Source of the DNA: Liolophura sinensis | Lineage: Eukaryota > Mollusca > Polyplacophora > Chitonida > Chitonidae | DNA: 64,000 nt | Direction of reading: 5' to 3' | Assembly (NCBI RefSeq): GCF_032854445.1 | Contig: NC_088295.1 | Span: 66,261,249-66,325,248, forward strand | Part shown: piece by piece, positions 1 to 13,300 of the stretch | Layout: the number at the start of each line of letters is the position of its first letter | How positions within the stretch are numbered: the first letter of the stretch is position 1 | Notes under the pieces: model-generated | Told to the model about the DNA's origin: nothing | Seen by the model: the letters and a program-made list of their open reading frames with translations, nothing else | Database searches by the model: none | Translations under genes and position numbers: made by a program

Positions 1-880
1 ATACATTTATTTCACCAAGCTCCTGCTGACCTGGCTAAATTTGGCACATATAGGGGCCTAGGCCTACTTTGCACAATATACGTGCGCTTTTGTGAATCCA
101 TCTCATAGGATATATAAAAAAGCATGTATGTCAGATATTTTATTTTATGATATTCCTGTTTAAAAACTAAAACTACAAATTCAATACTTATTCTTTCCAA
201 CTGCAAGTTTGAAAACGACAGGAGCTTCTCTTTTTACACAACCGGTCCGAAGATCCCTTTGGGATGTGAGGTGTAGGGTGTGAGATTTAGATAACGGGTT
301 ATCTCCCCTTGGTAAACGACACCCACTGGGAACCGGCAGGGCTTACAAAATCCATCTTCATAGATTTGGTGTGACATGCTATATTAAGTATACATGTCGT
401 TCTAACCTCTCCATAGCACGGGTAGTGATTAACCGATGAGTTCTGAGACAGGACACAAGCCACATGTAGGCCTTTCATGTGTTGCACTGGACCGGCACTG
501 CTGCAATTCGCCTAGGGCGCTGCAGCCGGCTCAGTGCATCCAGTGTCATACGTGTACTTCACGTTTCGGTCTTGATATTCAAAGGCTGCTCTTAATATAA
601 ACGGTCACCTATTGCCACTGATAAGCACATATATTGTGCAATACTCGAATGACGAAAGGCGCCAATCACTATATGTCTGGAGGTGCGGTTTTTCACTTTC
701 GCTTTAAACAGATCGACACAGAATGGTTTCCTGTCACTAATTTACATGTAGGCCTACTGACGACAAAAACGTCCCAGTTATAGATTTGGTTTGATCTAAG
801 CTGTCGTGCTCACTACCATCATTATTCCCCTACTGCTCACTTAAAGTTGAGAGAAACATTGTGTAAACGAATCAGTCTAT
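1..880. other. Upstream intergenic or 5'-flanking DNA, no gene seen
   Basis: No exon, RNA gene or identifiable repeat recognised. Presumably holds the MAN2C1 promoter or a 5'-UTR exon, but I cannot place either; no convincing TATA box. Confidence 0.4.
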
Positions 881-1014
881 AAGATCTTTTAATTCAACTA
901 AATAAAACGTTGAGGTCTATTTTAACAATTTCTGATATTTGTATATTTGCAGGTAAATATCAGAAATTGTTGAAATTGACGACAACGTTTAATTTAATCG
1001 AACTAAAGATCTTT
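881..1014. repeat. Long imperfect inverted repeat (hairpin) upstream of MAN2C1
   Basis: Left arm 881-940 and right arm 955-1014 are reverse complements with about ten mismatches or small gaps, around a 14-nt loop (941-954). The innermost 17 bp pair perfectly (AACAATTTCTGATATTT and its complement), and the outer ends share AAGATCTT. Could be a MITE or foldback element or a cruciform-forming site 230 bp before the start codon. Confidence 0.85.
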
Positions 1015-1224
1015 AAGATGGAGTTTTTAAGGTACACTTTCCATGGCGATAAGCAGAATATGTTAATTGTTGCCAAATCAGGCAAATTTGTGAAGGTTAC
1101 ATTATACTGGCATCCATCAAATCGAACATAGGGAGGATTGTTTTGTGCAAGTGACTCGAGCTTTCTGAGGGATGCTAACGAACTAATATTGTTGCTTGTT
1201 CTACTCAGGGTGTAGATCTACTTG

Positions 1225-1287
1225 ATGAGAATTCGTGAACAATCAAGATGGACCATGTTGTGCTTAAAAACAGAAGAACAACATTAG
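1225..1287 (+). promoter_or_regulatory. Possible upstream ORF overlapping the MAN2C1 start
   Basis: ATG at 1225 opens a 20-codon frame, ending TAG at 1285-1287, that is out of frame with and overlaps the MAN2C1 ATG at 1248. It would lie in the mRNA if the leader includes 1209-1247. The context of the upstream ATG is weak (T at -3). Confidence 0.4.
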
Positions 1288-1351
1288 AGAGATGTGAGAA
1301 GTTTATATCTGATGAATTGTCTTTCTTCAGTGATGTGAGCCTGTACTGGAA
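1248..1351 (+). CDS. MAN2C1: MAN2C1 coding exon 1 (residues 1-34, start codon)
   Basis: Encodes the N-terminus; [13 protein letters not shown] aligns with the N-terminal RTTLERVEKF of vertebrate MAN2C1, which supports the ATG at 1248. Ends with two bases of codon 35 before GTAAGT. A pyrimidine-rich CTACTCAG at about 1201-1208 could be an acceptor for a 5'-UTR exon, so this may not be the first transcribed exon. Confidence 0.93.
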
Positions 1352-4300
1352 GTAAGTATTAAACAAACAAATATAATATCTCTACCAAGACAGGTCAGTG
1401 AGGTTTGTTGGCTTGTTTGTTGGTGTTTTTTTGTTTTGTTTTTAAACTTTCTTCACTGAAACACAACACTCAACAGAGTAAAGAAAGTTGATTTTTAATA
1501 AAGCAAAGTATTACCTGGCACATGTCAGGGATTAATATAACAGTGTCTTTTGTATTGATTAGTCACAGGTATTACATACTGAATATGGCTGTAGGCCTAC
1601 ATCCTCATAACCGGCTAAACATGTATGCTGAACAATGAAACATACAAAAAATAGCTCTAATGAATGGAAAAAAAAAGAAAAGAAAAAAAAAAGCACTATT
1701 TAATAAAGGCCAAAATTGAAATCATATCTGAAGAACTACAGTACAGTGATTAATTTCTCTGTGTCTCAATCTGTGATGTTCTGTATTAGGAAGGACTGGC
1801 TCCAAACTGCGGATGGTCATAGGTTTCCTGTGGGCTCTGCCTGGTTTCCTCCCAACATAGTGCTGGCTACTGCCGTATAAGTGAAATATTCTTGAGCACA
1901 GGGTAAAACACCAATCAAATAAAATGAGTTACTGGCCAGTAATTAGTATATCAATATACATTTATATTATTTTTGTCTTTTCTAGGCACTGAAAAGGAAA
2001 CATTTTTTTTTTGGTAATTAAAATCCTAATTAACTATAATGTTATCAAGTGTTTACCTAGATAATGGTTTCTGAAATTGTCTCATGAATAAATCTAGAGG
2101 TACCTGTACATGATCCTGTAGTAAACTAATAGAATTCAGATCTGAGTAAATTTGTTTGTACATATAGCTTACAAAGAAAACTTCTTTGAAAAAGTCGATA
2201 TGAAAAAGGTAAATTTTTTCTGTGAAGAAATCTGTGGTATTCATTCAATAACTTTACCAAGATTTTTTCTAAAGAAATGCTTAAAAGGCTGTATTGATGA
2301 AATCCACATCTTACCTGTTCAGATTTGTCTGCACTGAATGTGAAATCAGAAGGAACTAAACTGTCAGAAGCTTTGTGAATACTTACCAGGGATTGTAAGA
2401 AATTCAGTATTCAATCAATGTGTATTAATGGTCCACAAATTAATTGTGTTGTATTACCAGATACCAGGCTTCAGTCCTTTTGTAGGGCAGTTTTGGTTGA
2501 ACATATAACTTGCAGAACCAAAGACACATGCACATATGTTGGATAACCAATTATTTACATGAAGTTGTACATTGTAGACTATTGTACTTCGCTTTATTCA
2601 GAATCTACCCAGAGAAGTCCCCACTGAAGTCACTCACACATTATTCAGCTCCTGGGAGAATCACCTATGATGAGGCCCTCAAAGGGGTTTACAAGCCTGC
2701 GAAAGTCGGCGAGTCTTTTGGCCCAGCGTATGTATATAGTGTATTTATAAACATACAAGTGGAGTGGAACTGTGAAAATCGTTCCCTTGATATACCACAA
2801 TCCTGTCAACATCATCCGTTTTATACGAGACATTTTTTTTATTCTTTTAAAATACCTGCAATCCAACCTTGATATGCCCAAACCAGGGAACTTTGAACGC
2901 TGGCCAAACGGAACACAGAGGCGAAACTTGGTCTCAGTGTCTGCGGAGCGTGGGTCCCCTCTTTCTAAACCATCTAAATAATAATCCAAGAAACAAATTA
3001 GGCTCAAAGTTTCTCTCCCACATCTTCTTCTTGATGCTAAGAATTTGTTTAGTATACCTTCTTGCTTTTTTGGCATTTCATTCCAATTTTCTGTTAAAGT
3101 TTGACCGTTACCTGTCAGGTGTTCATACTCCTCTGACACTGAGGGAGGGTGTTGGTTCAATCCCAGTATCAGGAAGATATTTTTTTTAGATTTTGTTGAC
3201 GTGATCTAGGTTACATATGGAATTTGATGGAGATCATTCCATCAATCTGCCAAAATGTCAAACACAGTTATATCCAGCAGGTTGAGAGAGCTGATAAGTG
3301 ACTACCCAAAGGCCAGTTATTTAGTTTGGACTGAACCAATTATTAAATCTTGACGTCATTGTTTATTCTTGACATTAAAGTCTAATCAAATAAATCAATA
3401 AACAAATTAAACAAGCAAACTGTGTTTCTGTTTTCCAGTTGGTCAACACACTGGTTCAGGGTGCAGATAGAAATCCCGGCTAAATGGGAAGGGAAGGAGG
3501 TGCACCTATTGTGGAACAGTCACTCTGAGGCTCTAGTCTGGCAGAAGAGCAAAGCTGTAGCGGTATGTCATTGCTGCAATTGTTATAAATATAACAGACC
3601 GCAGTCATGACTCATAAGGTATTTGTGCACTGATAAGCAATTTACAGTGCAGTGTAATTTTTGCTTTTAAGAATGGCCGCGGACATTTCTCAGCAGATTT
3701 GTCGACCTGAAGTGGATCGGGACGAATATTTTCCTGTATGTGCATCCATGAGAGTATAAATTTATTCAATATAAAAACTCTATTTTGATTATACGTGAAC
3801 AGTCAAAACAAAAAACTAAAGTTTCATGAAGAGCATCTCTAAAGCATTTTGTGAACCTTTAAAATGGTCTTAATTGGCCTGTGTGTTTTGGGTGTTAAAC
3901 CTTTTCGTTCACATTTGATTCTTTAACTTGGCAGGTGCCTTTTTTGCCAAAGCTAATTGTCTCACAGAAATAATGTTGCTTGTCATATGAAAGAGTACTA
4001 TTCCATACTGGACATTTGCTCTTATCAGGGTTTGAGCGGTGACAAAGATCGGATCAGCTTCACACTCACCAAACATCTCAAGGCCAAGGAGAGAAGGTAA
4101 GAAGGACTACTTAACAGTTTTGTGAGCCCAAAGTGTTTTCGAAAGTAGATGTTTTAATCAAGACAGAGCCAGTCAGGGCCTTCCAGAAAACACTAAATAT
4201 ATATGCTCAAGACTCATAGTTGTACCTGGGTTCAGTAGTAATACTAATACTAGTTGAGGCATCACCATATACACGTAAAATGTATCACAGTGTAAATGTA

Positions 4301-7300
4301 AAATGTATCACAGGCTGTTGATTGACATGGCCGGATCATTATCAGGTGAAGCCTTTTACATTTACCTCAACTTCATTATTATTGAAGCACTAATTGTTAG
4401 GATTATGTAATGGTGGAAGGACTTACTCGCTCTGGGATTTGTACTCTGATCTCCATATCTGAAAACCTGCTCTCTACAAACTTAGCGAAATCTCCTAGCT
4501 ACTGCTGAAAAACATTTCCCTTTAATGCTCTCCTCCCCCATAAAATATTCCTTCTCTAAAGACCCACCTAGCGCAGCTCAATGACCCAGCAGTCTCTTAC
4601 CAATGCGGTCACTATGAGTTCAAATCCAACTCATGCTGGCTTCCTCTCCGATTGGATGTCAGACGGCCTGAAAGCAACCTGTGGACGGGTTTCCACCAGG
4701 CTTTTCTTGGTTTCATCTCACCATAATGCCGGAGGCTGTTGTATAAGTGTAATGTATAAAGCGAGTACAGTGGAAAACAGTAAACAGAGAAAATGAAATC
4801 TAAAGACACACCCATGTTCCAATGCATCTTAGTCCACATCCTAGAACCAGTTTGGGTATGTCACTGACTGTGAAACAAATCAGCATGACTTTCCATTGTT
4901 TTGTACTTTTGTACTATCTTTTTCGATATTGATCCCTTTTCTCTGTTTTTCAGTCATGAGTTGTACATTGAGATGGCATGTAACACTCTGTTTGGGGCAG
5001 GGGACAGTCTAATAGGACCCCCTGACCCTAAGAAACACTTCACCCTGTCCCAGGCTGAGATCGCAGTCAGAGATAACCAGGCCTTCCAACTCTACCTGGA
5101 CTTTGAGATTATCATTGGCATGGCCAAGGCAAGATTTATTTACCCCATATATACAGGGCACTTGTGTTCTTGTTTAGTCTTAGGGAAATGTTATAATGTG
5201 TGAACATTAAAACTGAATATCACTATAGGTGTAATGGGGTGGTACATGTGACCATTGATGCATCTGTGGAGAGAGGGTCAGAAGTTAAAGTTTCATGTGC
5301 GAGAGCTGACGTATTGTAATTCTTCAACATTTTTACATGATTGCAAGGTGTTTATTGCGGCATGTTCTGAAGGCTTTATTCTGTGTTAACAGATAATGTT
5401 ATACTTTTTGGGAAGCCCTGAAACTGGTTAATCCTACCAATGAAGTTTTGTCTCCGCAATCAGATTAAAAATGTGCACTGAGATTTGCTTTTTCATATGT
5501 GAAAAGGCTGATGAATTAATGTAATAGGTGCTGTCTTGTAGAGTGTTCTACTGTACTTAGATTTACGGGTGTCCATGCTGCAGTCAGATTTGGATACCTT
5601 TGGCGCCCTGTTATAAAGTTTTATTTACTCCACATATATTGTAATAAAATGAACAACAAGTATCACATAAAAAGCTGTAGTTTCTAATTAGATAGTTGGA
5701 GATTATTTGGCTGAATTTTTGTACATGTAATGCTGAATCACTCCAGTTTTACAGGTTTTGTGAGGAAGTTGATCAGGTGTTTGGCAAGAAAGAGTTGTCT
5801 CCCCCTGATTCCACACTTCCATTCGCCATTAAACTTGACTGTAGCCATTTCATGAGGCGAATTTTATATAAATATAATACATATATTTATATAATTTATT
5901 TTATATAAATATAAACTAAATCTGACTTAGCTTCTATTCCGACTCACTGATTTACAGCGACTTCAGTGGCTTAAACACTTGTAGTATCTTATTCTCCAAT
6001 GTGATTAGGTCTGTCAGCAACCTGCAGATGATCATGGGTTCCCCCGGACTCTGCCCAGTTTCCTCCCACCATAGTGCTGGCTGGTGTTGCATAAGAGAAA
6101 TATTCTTGAGTACGGTGTAAGACACCAATCAAATAAATAAGTAAATAAACCCAATGTGTTTGTTTTGGTTGACAGCATTTAGGAGAGAACAACGAGCGAG
6201 GTAATGAAGCCATGCTGACAGCCAACAGAATGGTGAATCAGGTGGTGGCTAACGGAGGCTCGTATGAGAAGTAAGTACAATGAACTTGGCAGTTTTATGG
6301 TGTTTTGCATTCGTGGAATGAATAAGCCTATTATTTAAGGGAATGTCTGTATTCATGCACGTACAGCTGTGGTGAGTTCAAGTCCGGCTAATGTTGGCGA
6401 GTAGGACACAAAACATCAATCAAATGAATAAATAAATAAATCCAGCTCATGCTGGCTTCCTTTCCTGTCGTACATATATATGGGATGGTCAGCCAGCGAT
6501 CTGTGGATGGTTGTGGGTTTCCTTTCCTCCAACCATACTAATGCTGGTCGCTGTCATATAGGTAAAATATTCTTTAATAAAGTACAGTGTAAAACTCCAA
6601 TCAAAGAAATAAATAAATAGATATATGTTCACGTATATAAGTTGAACTTTCTGCATGTTGTCTCAGTAAACAATATTTCTAAATGGATATTTTCATTTCA
6701 TATTGTCAATTTTTTATAAAATTTTCCAGTGCTTTGAAAATTAGCAAGGCTTTTCTGACCCAGAAAAATGGAGAGAGTCAACATGTGGTGTATGCCGTGG
6801 GACATTGTCACATTGATACTGGTATGGTTAGTTCAGTATATTACATGTAGCTTCAGTGTTTGTCAGCAGTGTGATACAAGCTGCAGCAAACATTGTGTGT
6901 GGCGGCTAGAATTTTGATAAGGAGATGGCAGGGAAAGTAAAACTGCGTAAGGAACATTCAAGAATTTATTTATGCACTTTGCTGAAGGCCATCTTAAATA
7001 TGTCAAGCTAGAGTGCATGCATAAAGTGAGCCACAATGGTCTTCAGCAAAGCCTTCAAAGCTGTTGTTTTCTCCCTCTATATTGTTTTCTGTTGCTTCTA
7101 CAATCAATTTTTGCATGTCATGGTGTGATACCTACCATGTGTCTTGTAGAGTCACAAGAGAACACAAGAGAATGAAAGTTTGCGTACTTGATAGTTGTGA
7201 AGAAATATTGCATGTATTATTGGGTGGATATTATAAAAATCTAAGTGACTGCTTCCCATCACAAGAAAAAAATTTGATTATTTTTTCAGGAAAAAATGTT

Positions 7301-10300
7301 TCTCCAATCCCTGTAAATGAGGTAAAAAAATCACAAAGACTACTTACTATAGATCATTTGGAACTGCCAAACACTGGGTTGCTGTATGTGGCTGGATTAT
7401 CAGATTCCTGTGCCTTTTCCTTAAATAGTTGCCAGCATCAGTGTGCAGAAATGTAGTTTTATAGATAATGTGGTTTTAATCTATGAAGAACTTGAATCAT
7501 TCCAGTATTAAATGAGTAAACAACTGATAACTAAAATTAATTTTTTTCCCCCGCTTCTTTTTAGTAAGTGTGCATGAGTGCATTTTCTTGTACGTTTTCT
7601 TCCAGTAAAGTGTGCTAAGTGGTACATGTAAGTCTACCAAGGCTTGGTGTACACGAGGCGTATAGTTGAGGAAAGACATCTTCTACCTCTTTATTACATA
7701 AAGTATTCATATACTTGCAAATGCCATACTAAGCTATGTGCATTTCGTCTTATTCTTCACACAGCATGGCTGTGGCCATATGCTGAGACAATACGGAAGT
7801 GTGCCCGTAGCTGGTCTACAACACTTACACTGATGAAGGAGTACCCAGACTTCATATTTGCATGTTCTCAGGTAAGCTTCATGTATGCCTGCATGGAAAA
7901 CATAACCATAAACTATGATATTTATGGATCTTCAGTAGTTATTTTATTCTGTTGGATAAACAGTATTGATTGGGTTGGGTAATATTACGCCTTCACAAAA
8001 AGTAGGCTTTTAATGTCAAGACAGAATAAATTCTCCAAAATATGTATATTCGTCGTCATGTGGAAATGTTGAAAATTTACAATATGCTGTACATGTTACT
8101 TATTTTGGTTGCACGACAAAAACTTGACAGGCATTTGTGCATGTAGTGTTTTTTGAACCTATGGGTAGTAAATAAAGAATGGGGTGTGCCGAGGCTCTAG
8201 CAAAAGAAGCAAGTTTTGTAGCTCCTGGAACAGTATTGCCTCTTACTTACTTAAACAACACCACAGGTGATTATGAATAACAATAAATGTAGCTGGCATT
8301 GTTTAACAAGTAGCTAGAAAACTCTGCTGTTTCATTGGTTACATTGTTTATTTTCCCTTTTAGAGGACTGGCATTCCCCACACACGTACAGTATTATGCA
8401 TGCAAACACACTGTATGGTTTGGTTTGCAGGCACAGCAGTATGAGTGGGTGAAGGAGCACTACCCTGGACTATACACTGAAATCAGCAAGATGGTAAAGA
8501 CTGGCAGGTTCTTGCCTGTGGGAGGGTGCTGGGTGGAGATGGTAAGCTCATTTATACGGTGTACATATGTGAAATAGTGATAGAAATAGCTGAATAATAA
8601 TCGTTATCTAGTGTCTTCCATCCATTTAAGGAAAAGGTGGAGAGGCTTGAATTGCTGATGCTGTCGAGAGTTGCCTCCCCTGAATTGATATGTTTACCAA
8701 GACACTCACATACACCGCAATTTTAACTTACTCAGATTTACTGAGATTGAGCTGCTCAGTTAATTGTGCTCAGTTTGATTCATTTATTGATTTATTTGAT
8801 TGGAGGTTTATGACGTACTCAAGAATATATCACTTATATGTAATTCACCAGCATTATGGTGGGAGGAAACCAGGCAGAGCCTTGGGGAAAATTGTACTCT
8901 ATTTAATAAAAACATGTATATGCACTTAGATGTAATCAGACATTCGTTTGCGTATTTGCACATGATATCATGTCTGCTGAAATTGCTCATGACCAAAATC
9001 TCCAAGGATAGAAATGACAGTAGCTGGCAACCTTTTTTTTTTTCAAATGTAACCTAGAAACTACAAAGACACAAGGGTTGTTTTTAAGAAGACTTAAATG
9101 TTAACCCTGTTCTGGAAACAAATTTCTGTGTGGATGATGGGGAACAACTTGCGTTTTTCTTTTAAGCAGGCATAATAGATCACAGCTCAAAACAAATTGC
9201 GGATGGCTCAAGTGTGCACCATCTTTGCGGAGTTATCTCTCCTTGATGAAATGCCATCCATTTCCATTTCATTTTATGGGCTATTAAGAAGCTTGAAACA
9301 GTGAGAAAAAATATTGACTGTGACATGCGTATAATTGGTCATTGAAATGTTGTTATTTTTGTTTCTAATTTTCTTCAAGCATGCTTATTATTTTCAGGTA
9401 TTAGTTAACCACGATAAGGTCTAGAGGAACTGTTATGTTATGTTAAAGCCAAAGGAGAAGAAAACTTAAAAACATGACACTATAGGCTGAAAAGAGCACA
9501 TTTTTTCTATCTGGTGGTGCCTGCTGCATAATTTTGCAATTTTTCCTCGCCGTACACGTAAAGCCTGAAAACAGCAAAGCTGGAATAAATCGCTAAGTCC
9601 ATGGCGTCATCCATCTTTATCACTCTGTAATTTATGCGAGGGGTGTGTTGGCTCTAAGTCAATGAGAGTCGTTAAAACTGCTTGTTCGTGTAAACTTGGA
9701 ACCTATGTCCAACATTCCAGCTTCCCAATCATCAAGCTGTTCACTGCCTCCTGGGAAGAAGAGTTCTACCGGTAATGTACGAACTGCACTTTGGCGGTTT
9801 CTCCTCCTAACAAAGAAGACTTTCAGACTAGTTGATTTTGGCGCTGACTTTTTTTATAATTTATCAATTTGAGGTACATATTAGAATTTTTTTATGGCAT
9901 GCACTTGTAAGGAAATACATACTCTTTTCAATGGTATTTGATTGATATTTAAATTTCCTTCTCCTTTAAAGTACATTTTCTCCCATGTATATCTCAGGAT
10001 GGGAACATGCCAAGTGGAGAGGCCTTTGTCAGACAATTCCTGTATGGTCAGAGATACTTTCAGCAGGAGTTTAACTTCAGGTGTAAAGAGGTAAGCAATT
10101 AGCTATTTTCTGGGAAATATGTGAAACTGATTTCCAGGAAATTTAGTAAGTTAAATAAGGACATATATCCCTGGAGCACGTTGGGACTGTTTGTGCTTGA
10201 ATATGAAGTTGTTTTAGGAGAATGTCTGAATATTAATGAGCAAAATTTAAAAAACCTTTATAAGCCTTAGAATTCTTTAGTATAGATTCTACTTCAGTTA

Positions 10301-13300
10301 TTAGTTTATAAATCAAAAAATGATTGATTTCTGGTTTGTTGTTATGATGTCATTTGTCAAAACACTGATAATAAGCCATGCACTGCTGCTGAATTCTTAA
10401 GGTCTGTTGAAGGTATTGTAGAATTATAGTTTGATTTACCCTTAGTAGTTATGTCTAAAATACCCATAATATTGCATTTTTGTCCACAGTTCTGGTTACC
10501 AGACACATTTGGTTATTCCGGTCAGTTACCTCAGATCATGAAGTTATTCGGACTGGATAGATTCCTTACCCAGAAAATCAGCTGGAACCTCATCAACAAA
10601 TTCCCAGTAAGAAAAAAATTGAAATTCAGTTAACATTAGTTTGCTTCAGAGTCATTTGATCTTAAGACTTCGTCAAATATACATGTAGATTAGAATGGCT
10701 TCCTGAGAACTTTTGATGTTGGTTGTTTGCTTTCATATTAATTGTATATCTGGTAATGGAAGGTATGATGAATGTGCTGGTGTTAGCTCCAGCTGTAGCC
10801 TCTCATCACTGAAGTGATGAAGATTTATTTGTTACTGGTTCGAAGATTTGGAGCTGCCTGATGTTCCTGGCATATTGAATTTAGCTGGGTTTCAATAAAA
10901 TTTAATCAGTGCGTAAGAAAAAAATGATAAGAGCAAGTTGATGAAGTCAGTCTGATGAAATATTGCTATAAAACAAAACATCATGTGCAGCCATAACCTG
11001 TTTTCAGCACAACACGTTTTGGTGGGAGGGTATAGACGGCAGTCGTGTACTAACTCACTTCCCCCCAGGGGACTGTTATACCATGAAGGCACAGGTGGAA
11101 GAGGTAGGCCTAAACACAAGGGCTCTAACAGCTCTCGTCTTATACAGCCGAGTCCTATGTGGATGCTGCATGACTCAGTACATATCAGCATGTTAACTCA
11201 TGTCATCCTCATTTCCATCTTGATTATGCATGTAATATCATTATATTCAGCATATACAGCACATTTACATCATGTAATATCATTATATTCAGCATATACA
11301 GGACATGTACATCTTGAAATATCATTATATTCAGCATATACAGCACATGTACATCTTGTAATATCATTATATTCAGCATATACAGCACATGTACATCATG
11401 TAATATCATTATATTCAGCATATATAGCACATGTACATCTTGTAATATCATTATATTCAGCATATACAGCACATGTACATCTTGTAATATCATTATATTC
11501 AGCATATACAGCACATGTACATCTTGTAATATTCACATGTGGATGTTCGATTGTATTTCCTTTTGTAGTGGCATAACAAATTGTTAAATGTATGCTTTAG
11601 AACCAGAATGTTCAGCTTTCTTTCTAACAAGGTAGGCCAACGACCGTACAATATGTCGGTTTTACCGACTACAGAATACATGTAGGAACATCCGGAGCAT
11701 AAGTTTGACTGAGCGCCCCAAGTACTTTAGTGCGATTTCGCCTACTGCCGGGTTAAAGCACAGTGATGGAGTAGGGCTAGGCTTGTATAAGACTAGACAT
11801 AGAATTGTGCTAGTCATTGGGGTGTATCAGTATACAATATAGAATGATATATTCTTCTGCTTTTTTTTTTTATTAAATTATTGTTTTCAAATCAGAAAAT
11901 AGTGTAGTATTAAAGCAGTGTACAATGTACATGTGGTTCCAGTGAAATGTTTTGCAAATTATTGAAGTTTCAATAGCTTTTTTTTCCGAACCATTCTTCT
12001 GTTTTTTGTTTGTTTTGTTGTTTAAATGATTGTTTTTCCACTTCTAACTCTTCCACTTCTAACTCTTCCACTATGTTTAGATTCTGAAAACGCGGGATAA
12101 CCATGGCGACAAAGGACGCAGTGCTAAGACCATGTTTCTGTTTGGTCATGGAGATGGAGGTCAAGGACCCTCGTGAGTTTCACTGGTTTTCTCTCCTGGA
12201 TTCTTGTCTCATATGGTTGCTTTTGCATTTTTTGCTTTTGAGAAAAAAGGAAACATGTTACTCAATAGACCATGTTAAGTTTACTGGTTTGGCTGCAGCA
12301 TTTTTACCTGGAGGTTTTTCAGGTATCTGGCAAAGGTGATGTTGACCAGGTTCTCTAGGTCGGGTATCTGGCAAAGGTGATGTTGACCAGGTTCTCTAGG
12401 TCGGGTACCTGACAAAGGTGATGTTGACCAGGTTCTCTAGGTCGGGTATCTGGCAAAAGTGATGTTGACCAGGTTCTCTAGGTCGGGTGTCTGGCAAAGG
12501 TGATGTTGACCAGGTTCTCTAGGTTGGGTATCTGGCAAAGGTGATGTTGACCGGGTTCTCTAGGTCGGGTATCTGGCAAAGGTGATGTTGACCAGGTTCT
12601 CTAGGTCGGGTATCTGGCAAAGGTGATGTTGACCAGGTTCTCTAGGTCGGGTGTCTGGCAAAGGTGATGTTGACCAGGTTCTCTAGGTCGTGTATCTGTC
12701 AAAGGTGATGTTGACCAGGTTCTCTAGGTTGGGTATCTGGCAGAGGTGATGTTGACCAGGTTCTCTAGTTTGGGTATCTGGCAAAGGTGATGTTGACCAG
12801 GTTCTCTAGGTCGGGTGTCTGACAAAGGTGATGTTGACCAGGTTCTCTAGGTCGGGTATCTGGCAAAGGTGATGTTGACCAGGTTCTCTAGATTGGGTAT
12901 CTGGCAAAGGTGATGTTGACCAAGCTCTCTGGGTCAGGTATCTGGCAACACTGATGTTGACCAGTTTCTCTAGGTCGGGTATCTGGCAAAGGTGATGTTG
13001 ACCAGGTTCTCTAGGTCGGGTACCTGGCAAAGATGATGTTGACCAGGTTCTCTTGGTCGCATACCTGGCAAAGGTGATGTTGACCAGGTTCTCTAGGTCT
13101 GGTCTGTGGCAAAGGTGATGTTGACCAGGTTCTCTAGGTTGGGTATCTGGCAAAGGTGATGTTGACCAGGTTCTCTAGGTCGGGTATCTGGCAAAGGTGA
13201 TGTTGACCAGGTTCTCTAGGTCCAGTATCTGTCAAAGGTGATGTTGACCAGGTTCTCTAGGTTGGGTATCTGGCAAAAGTGATGTTGACCAGGTTCTCTA

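Noticed and set aside
2879-2981. Protein-like stretch [20 protein letters not shown] in intron 2
   Set aside because: Cannot be joined in frame to MAN2C1; short and unassigned, possibly a transposon scrap, but too little to call.
5129-5203. Extension of exon 5 through GCAAGA in frame
   Set aside because: The added residues have no homology and end in a stop; the GC donor restores homology and phase to exon 6.
11224-11576. Open frames on both strands near 11.2-11.5 kb (up to 197 codons)
   Set aside because: Produced by the 42-bp repeat unit; only the first residues overlap true exon 12, in another frame.
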